From Pseudomonadota bacterium (GTDB lineage Bacteria > Desulfobacterota > Desulfobulbia > Desulfobulbales > SURF-16), in the NCBI GenBank assembly GCA_018897105.1, contig JAHILF010000034.1, forward strand, positions 1 through 35,550: a stretch of 35,550 nt of DNA. Reading direction: 5' to 3'. Each line of letters starts with the position of its first letter. Position 1 is the first letter of the stretch. Under the pieces are notes generated by a model. That model worked only from the letters and a program-made list of their open reading frames with translations, was not told where the DNA came from and searched no databases. This document shows, one piece after another, positions 31,150 to 35,550 of the stretch. The translations under genes and the position numbers were made by a program.

Positions 31150-31818
31150 ATGAGTGTATCAACTGTTAACAGCACCCTTCCCCAGTATGAAGAGGAAAGC
31201 CTTTATCCGACGGTGGGTAAAAGAGAACTGGATCAGTATGATTTTATGAATCTGTTGATCACCCAGCTCCAGTACCAGGACCCGATGAAACCCATGGACA
31301 CCTATGAGATGGCGTCACAGCTCTCCCAGTTCAGTAATATGCAGGCCACCCTGGAAATGTCAGACAACATGGAAAAACTGCTGAACTACCAGACCTCGCA
31401 GAACAACCTGCAGTTGCTGACGCTGCTTGACAACCAGGTGCAGATTATCGGCAATACCATGGGCGTCAATGAGGGTGTGCCGGGCGGGGGCGAGTATACT
31501 CTGCCCGAGGACGCCGATACCTGCGTGGTGGAAATCTATGATGCCGGCGGGCATCTGGTGCAGATGGTTGATGCCGGGGCATTGTCCTCCGGCACCCATC
31601 CTCTGGAATGGGATGGCAAGGATGCCTTGGGTGAAACCGTTGACGACGGCGCCTATACCTACTGGGTCAAGGCATATAATGCCCTGGGCGAACAACTTGA
31701 CGTGGATTACCGGGTCAGCGGCATGGTGACGGGAGTCACCTTTGACAGCGGTACGGCTCAGCTCAAACTTGATAATTGCGTCGGTGCCGATGTCGGTTCC
31801 GTGGTCAGTGTTTTATAG
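31150..31818 (+). CDS. flgD: Flagellar hook assembly protein FlgD
   Basis: FlgD caps the growing hook. The 222-residue protein has the N-terminal signature LDQYDFMNLLITQLQYQDPM followed by MASQLSQFSNMQATLEM, then the FlgD Tudor/Ig-like domains with VEIYDAGGHLVQMVDAG and LEWDGKDALGETVDDGAYTY. AGAGGAAA precedes ATG 31150. It lies 26 bases after fliK. Confidence 0.95.
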   Translation: MSVSTVNSTLPQYEEESLYPTVGKRELDQYDFMNLLITQLQYQDPMKPMDTYEMASQLSQFSNMQATLEMSDNMEKLLNYQTSQNNLQLLTLLDNQVQIIGNTMGVNEGVPGGGEYTLPEDADTCVVEIYDAGGHLVQMVDAGALSSGTHPLEWDGKDALGETVDDGAYTYWVKAYNALGEQLDVDYRVSGMVTGVTFDSGTAQLKLDNCVGADVGSVVSVL

Positions 31819-31836
31819 CAAAGGACATGTCCTTTG
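31819..31836. promoter_or_regulatory. Perfect 18-bp palindrome between flgD and flgE
   Basis: CAAAGGACATGTCCTTTG is exactly self-complementary and begins immediately after the flgD stop codon. It could be an operator or a small RNA hairpin affecting flgE output. The rest of the 86-bp gap holds an AAGGAGG ribosome binding site for flgE. Confidence 0.5.
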
Positions 31837-31904
31837 GCGGGTAAATATCTTTCATGGTGTGCTATGGCTCGGTTGCGGGCTTTCAGAGTAAGGAGGAATA
31901 AATA

Positions 31905-34322
31905 ATGGCGATTTCAAGTTCACTGTATTCAAGTATCAGCGGCATTAACACCATGGGTAATGCCATGTCCGTGCTCGGTGATAACGTGGCCAATGTTAAT
32001 ACCCTGGCATTCAAGTCAAGCCGCACGACTTTTCAGGATGTGCTGTCACAGTCGGTTTCCACCGCATCGGGCGCGTCCCAGGTGGGCCGTGGTGTTACCC
32101 TGAGCACCGTTGACGGTCTCTTTGCCCAGGGCTCTTTCCAGAGTTCCTCCATCGCCACGGATATGGCCATTGGCGGCCAGGGCTTTTTCATGCTCCGTGC
32201 CACGGAAAACGCTGAAGCGGATATGTATTCCAGGGCCGGCGAGTTCCGTTTTGACCAGGAAGGATATCTGGTGACGCCCATGGGCTATTTTGTCCAGGGC
32301 TGGACCATTGACAAGACTACCGGGGAGCGGGCCGGCACCATCGGCGATATGCGCATCGATAAGACTACCCCTCCGGTTGAAACCGCGCAGGTGGAAGTTA
32401 TCGCCAACCTCGATTCCCGGGAGGACAACGAACTCAACGAGGTGCGCCTTTTTGATTCCTGGAACGGCACCAATGCGGCGGCGATCAAAACCACACCTCC
32501 CATTGATCCGCTGCAGTATGAATACACCTCTGCCATCAAGATTTACGATTCCAAGGGCGCAAGCCACGATATCTCAATCTATTATGACCGGACCACCAAG
32601 GATAATGAGTGGGAGTACCTGATAACCTGTGATCCTTCCGAGGACCTCCGCTATCTGGATCAGCGGGAGCAGACCATTTATGCCCCGAATGACACCTATA
32701 ATTATGAGGATCATAAAGGGGCGGGCGCCCTGCTTTACGGCACGATCCAGTTTGACACCTCGGGTAATATCAAGGAAATCTCCGCTTATGACGTGCCGCC
32801 GGACGGCAACGTTGATCCGGCCCGGTCCGATAACCGGATTATTCTGGAAAATACGGACAGCTATTACAGCTTTGAGGCCAACTTCACCGGTGCCACAACC
32901 AACCAGAGCGTCATGTTTAACTTCGGTGCCCAGTACAGCGGGTTGACCTCACCCACCCGGCAGTCGCTGGTAAGCGAGCTTGGTGGGGTTGACAGCAACC
33001 TCACCGACGCAAGCTATATCACCAGCGAAACCTACTGGCGGGATGTCTATGACACCAATGGACTGCAGCTGCAGGGCGATGGTGTTGCACTCTCCAGCGA
33101 TACCATATTCATTGAAGGTTTCCAGAATGACGGCAGTTATACCTCCGTAACCTATAATGTCAATACGGATGCCAAGGTGCAGGAGTTTCTCGATGCCGTG
33201 GGTACGGCATTCGGCTGCACCGCCACCATTGACGCCTATGGCCGCTTGAAAATGACCGATCTGACCGCCGGCAACAGCGGCATGCACATCACCAATGTGG
33301 TGGTGGACGGCAGCGTAACCGGTCCCGCCACCCAGGATGACGCCAATCCCTTTGGTGAAAGCGGTGTCAACGGCGATACGGTTATCAATATCACCACCTC
33401 AAAGCAGAAAATCTTTTCAACCGGACAGGGGCTGAGCACTGGCGGCACCGTGCCTGTTGTTACGGAAAATACCCCCTGGGAGCAGGTATTTGACAGCGGC
33501 GGCACCGGCATAGCAGATGGCGATGTGTTTACCTTTAACGGCTTTGCCAGTGACGGTACCCCGGTGGTCAACGAGACCTATACGGTTGACGCGGTGATCA
33601 CTCCCACCAATTCAGGAACAGTGCAGGACATGCTTACCTGGCTTGAGACCACATTTAACGCCGATGCGGAGATAGATTTTGCCGGCCGTCTGGTACTCAC
33701 CGACCGCGTGGCCGATGAGGCTTCCGCCACCGGCTATCACAGTCAGCTGGCCATGACCTCGGTAACCCCTGCCGTAGTAGGCGATGCAGATCCCTGGGGC
33801 AACGGCGCCACCCCCTTCCTTACCCTGGAGGCCGATGTGAGCGGGGAGGATGGCAGTCTGCAGGGAGGAGTCGTCAGTGCCGATTTCTCTCCCGAGTCAC
33901 TGGCCACCACCCAGTACGCCAACAGCTCCACCACCATTTTCCAGGACCAGAACGGTTATTCCTCAGGCTTTCTGCAGGCGGTGGCCGTCAATACCGAAGG
34001 TATCATTACCGGCAACTATTCCAATGGGCAGGTGCTGAAAAAGGCCCAGGTGGCCCTGGCAAATTTTGCCAGCCTGGAAGGTCTCTTCAAAAGAGGCGGC
34101 AATATTTTCACCGAAACCACCGAATCAGGCGCGCCGGTGACAGGTGCGCCTGGCGGCAACGGTCTGGGAACCATTGCCCCTAACGCCCTTGAGGCGTCCA
34201 ACGTGGATATCGGCACGGAGTTTGTCAACTTGATCACCGTGCAGAGAGGTTTTCAGGCCAACACCAAGATCGTCACCACCACCGATGAGATGATCTCGGA
34301 TGTCATTAATATGAAGAGATAG
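31905..34322 (+). CDS. flgE: Flagellar hook protein FlgE, long form with inserted repeats
   Basis: FlgE polymerises into the hook. The N-terminus (SSLYSSISGINTMGNAMSVL, GDNVANVNTLAFKSSRTTFQ) and C-terminus (NALEASNVDIGTEFVNLITV, QRGFQANTKIVTTTDEMISD) are the conserved D0/D1 segments. At 805 residues it is about twice the enterobacterial length. The excess lies in the surface region (about 370-650), which contains two related ~90-residue units, each ending in a GRL-x-x-TD motif (IDAYGRLKMTDLTAG and IDFAGRLVLTDRVAD). An AAGGAGG ribosome binding site precedes ATG 31905. It is the last gene before the terminator at 34387. Confidence 0.93.
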   Translation: MAISSSLYSSISGINTMGNAMSVLGDNVANVNTLAFKSSRTTFQDVLSQSVSTASGASQVGRGVTLSTVDGLFAQGSFQSSSIATDMAIGGQGFFMLRATENAEADMYSRAGEFRFDQEGYLVTPMGYFVQGWTIDKTTGERAGTIGDMRIDKTTPPVETAQVEVIANLDSREDNELNEVRLFDSWNGTNAAAIKTTPPIDPLQYEYTSAIKIYDSKGASHDISIYYDRTTKDNEWEYLITCDPSEDLRYLDQREQTIYAPNDTYNYEDHKGAGALLYGTIQFDTSGNIKEISAYDVPPDGNVDPARSDNRIILENTDSYYSFEANFTGATTNQSVMFNFGAQYSGLTSPTRQSLVSELGGVDSNLTDASYITSETYWRDVYDTNGLQLQGDGVALSSDTIFIEGFQNDGSYTSVTYNVNTDAKVQEFLDAVGTAFGCTATIDAYGRLKMTDLTAGNSGMHITNVVVDGSVTGPATQDDANPFGESGVNGDTVINITTSKQKIFSTGQGLSTGGTVPVVTENTPWEQVFDSGGTGIADGDVFTFNGFASDGTPVVNETYTVDAVITPTNSGTVQDMLTWLETTFNADAEIDFAGRLVLTDRVADEASATGYHSQLAMTSVTPAVVGDADPWGNGATPFLTLEADVSGEDGSLQGGVVSADFSPESLATTQYANSSTTIFQDQNGYSSGFLQAVAVNTEGIITGNYSNGQVLKKAQVALANFASLEGLFKRGGNIFTETTESGAPVTGAPGGNGLGTIAPNALEASNVDIGTEFVNLITVQRGFQANTKIVTTTDEMISDVINMKR

Positions 34323-34324
34323 AA

Positions 34325-34378
34325 GAGCTGATGAGCTGATAAGCCGGTAAGTGGATGGCTCATGGCTCATGGCTGATG
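34325..34378. repeat. Degenerate short repeats after flgE
   Basis: The stretch contains imperfect copies of GAGCTGAT (GAGCTGATGAGCTGATAAGC) and then GGCTCATGGCTCATGGCTGA. It resembles the spacer at 17879-17970 in style but not in exact sequence. Confidence 0.45.
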
Positions 34379-34385
34379 GAAAGAT

Positions 34386-34428
34386 ACGGATGGCGGGCAG
34401 GATGACTGCGTTGCCATCCGTTTTTTTT
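34386..34428 (+). terminator. Rho-independent terminator after flgE
   Basis: ACGGATGGC (34386-34394) pairs with GCCATCCGT (34413-34421), followed by a run of eight T (34421-34428). It ends the fliK-flgD-flgE transcript. Confidence 0.88.
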
Positions 34429-34453
34429 GGGTAACTTCAACTACGCAATCATT

Positions 34454-34535
34454 GTGGGGTAGGAGCGGGCCATGCCCGCGATAACGGGGTTTTGGCCATG
34501 CCCAGAGGTCGCGGGCATGGCCCGCTCCTACCTCA
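34454..34535. repeat. REP doublet (REPIN-like palindrome), copy 2
   Basis: The same unit as at 26506 begins at 34459 and its inverted partner ends at 34531. The arms extend to 34454 and 34535 with one mismatch. The loop differs from copy 1. GTAACTTCAAC occurs shortly upstream of both copies (26462 and 34431). Confidence 0.8.
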
Positions 34536-34552
34536 CCTTCAGACTATCCACC

Positions 34553-35314
34553 TTACATGAAAATCCGGTCAAAGGCGGCAAAGGCCGCCTGCACCACCGG
34601 CACATCATCTCCTAGTTTCAAATAGGAGCCGCCAATGATCTCCTGCTTGATCAGGTCCTCGCTGGACGGGAAAATCCCGCCCAGGGGCAGATCGCTCTCC
34701 TGCACCGCTTCTTTGATCTTGGCGTCAAGCTCGGCGGACATGGGCTCCGGAGCCCGGTTGACGATGAGATATCTGTTTTTCACCGTGAGCCCCAGCGGGC
34801 CGGTGATTTCCGCAATGCGGCGGGCGGTAAGGATGCCCCGGGCCGACGGGTCGGAAACGATGAGCAGATAATCGATGACGCGCAGATTCATGCGGCTCAG
34901 GTGCTCCATGCCCGCCTCGTTATCCACCAGAATATACCGGTAGTTTGCGGCCAGGTGGTCCATGGTCATGGCCAGGTACTGGTTGGCCGAACAGTAGCAT
35001 CCAGGTCCGTCGGGCTGGCCCATGACCAGCAGATCAAAACCGCTTTCTTCGATAATGGCCTGCTGGATCTTCATGTTCATGAACTGGTCCCTGGTCATGC
35101 CCGGGGGCAGATCGCCTTTCAACTCCTTCCTGATCTGGCCGATGGTGGCTCCCACCTCAAGCTGTAGCAGTTCGTTGAGGTTGGCATTGGCGTCGGCGTC
35201 CACGGCCAGGACCGGTGTCAGCTTTTTTTGCAGCAGATATTTGATCAGCAGGGCCGTGGTGGTTGTTTTGCCGGTGCCGCCTTTGCCTGCCAGGGCTATT
35301 ACTTTCGGGGTCAT
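34553..35314 (-). CDS. cooC: CooC-type nickel-insertion ATPase (MinD/ParA family)
   Basis: CooC proteins are ATPases that mature the nickel site of carbon monoxide dehydrogenase. The 253-residue protein has the deviant Walker A AGKGGTGKTTTTALLIK, Asp-rich VDADANANLNELL and the diagnostic GQPDGPGCYCSANQYLA, whose C-x-C pair binds metal at the dimer interface. LVDNEAGMEHLSRMNL and VSDPSARGIL are also family-typical. No CODH gene is in the window, so it may lie to the right or elsewhere. Identity as a CooC-family member is firm; the exact client is inferred. Confidence 0.88.
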   Translation of the reverse strand: MTPKVIALAGKGGTGKTTTTALLIKYLLQKKLTPVLAVDADANANLNELLQLEVGATIGQIRKELKGDLPPGMTRDQFMNMKIQQAIIEESGFDLLVMGQPDGPGCYCSANQYLAMTMDHLAANYRYILVDNEAGMEHLSRMNLRVIDYLLIVSDPSARGILTARRIAEITGPLGLTVKNRYLIVNRAPEPMSAELDAKIKEAVQESDLPLGGIFPSSEDLIKQEIIGGSYLKLGDDVPVVQAAFAAFDRIFM

Positions 35315-35519
35315 TTTCTTATCTCTCTTCCGTCCGCGGGAACCCTTCCGGTCTTCGATCTTGTTGCGATCTGGAGAAGTGTTGACGGTGCACGGTTTAT
35401 AGTTTACGGATCAATGTCATTAACTTAGTACACGTATTCTTAAATACGATGACGTATTTTTGTTGAAAGTTTGACTTTTAACGTGATAACGTACCTCCAA
35501 ACAATAAAGGAGGTGCGAT
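35315..35519. other. Intergenic region upstream of cooC
   Basis: There is no gene. CGTATTCTTAAATACG near 35436 is an inverted repeat and ATGACGTATTTTTG follows it. This AT-rich block could be the end of the insertion element proposed at the window edge, or the cooC promoter region on the minus strand. Confidence 0.3.
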
Positions 35520-35550
35520 ATCCCAAGAAAAAGCCCATACACAATATTGC
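35520..35550 (+). CDS. Possible start of an IS630-type transposase (cut by window end)
   Basis: After AAGGAGG (35507-35513) the frame from 35520 reads (ATC) P R K S P Y T I L, which resembles the start of IS630-family transposases. The first codon is ATC rather than ATG or GTG, so this may be a non-standard start or a mutated copy. The 200 bases upstream contain CGTATT/AATACG inverted repeats that could belong to the element's end. Only ten codons are visible. Confidence 0.4.
   Translation, partial: MPRKSPYTIL

Overview
The window looks like chromosomal DNA of a flagellated Desulfobacterota bacterium (the old Deltaproteobacteria), most plausibly Desulfobulbales-like. This is inferred from gene content and protein character: sigma-54 flagellar control, a class I two-subunit fumarase, a CooC nickel ATPase, a GEMM riboswitch of the form common in this phylum, and moderate GC. 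No taxonomic search was possible.

Layout. (1) 1-140: the 3' end of a 5S rRNA and its terminator, followed by a structured non-coding element (162-384). (2) 425-5272: housekeeping genes rsmI, rlmE, yebC, ruvC, ruvA and ruvB. (3) 5384-9911: panB, motA, motB, a PilZ-like gene, and the fumarase alpha and beta genes, closed by a perfect bidirectional terminator. (4) 10069-14604, minus strand: ftsE, ftsX, an EnvC-like LytM factor and ctpA, a cell-division and envelope group. (5) 14756-19405: a FleQ-like sigma-54 activator, a secreted TPR protein, and a FlrC/AtoC-like response regulator. (6) 19553-26427: flagellar basal body and export genes flgB, flgC, fliE, fliF, fliG, fliH, fliI, fliJ and a MotE-like gene, behind a good sigma-54 promoter. 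(7) 26428-29210: an accessory insertion in the flagellar locus, with a REP doublet, a c-di-GMP-I type riboswitch with overlapping terminator, a TIR plus FGE/C-type-lectin-fold gene whose 3' end looks like a diversity-generating retroelement (DGR) variable region, and a convergent four-helix membrane protein. (8) 29273-34428: a second sigma-54 promoter, then fliK, flgD and an unusually long flgE, with a terminator. (9) 34459-35550: a second REP doublet, cooC on the minus strand, and what looks like the first codons of an IS630-type transposase at the window edge.

How the parts fit. The two sigma-54 activators and the two GG-N10-GC promoters form a self-consistent flagellar control circuit. Cyclic-di-GMP is a recurring theme: a PilZ-like protein follows motAB, a FleQ-like activator heads the flagellar region, and a GEMM-type riboswitch lies before the TIR gene.

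The most interesting object is at 26751-28156. A predicted c-di-GMP ON riboswitch appears to control a TIR-domain protein whose lectin-fold C-terminus carries the codon pattern of DGR mutagenesis. This suggests a diversified recognition/effector protein switched by the same second messenger that governs motility. The reverse transcriptase and template repeat are not in this window, so the DGR link is inferred from the variable-region pattern alone.
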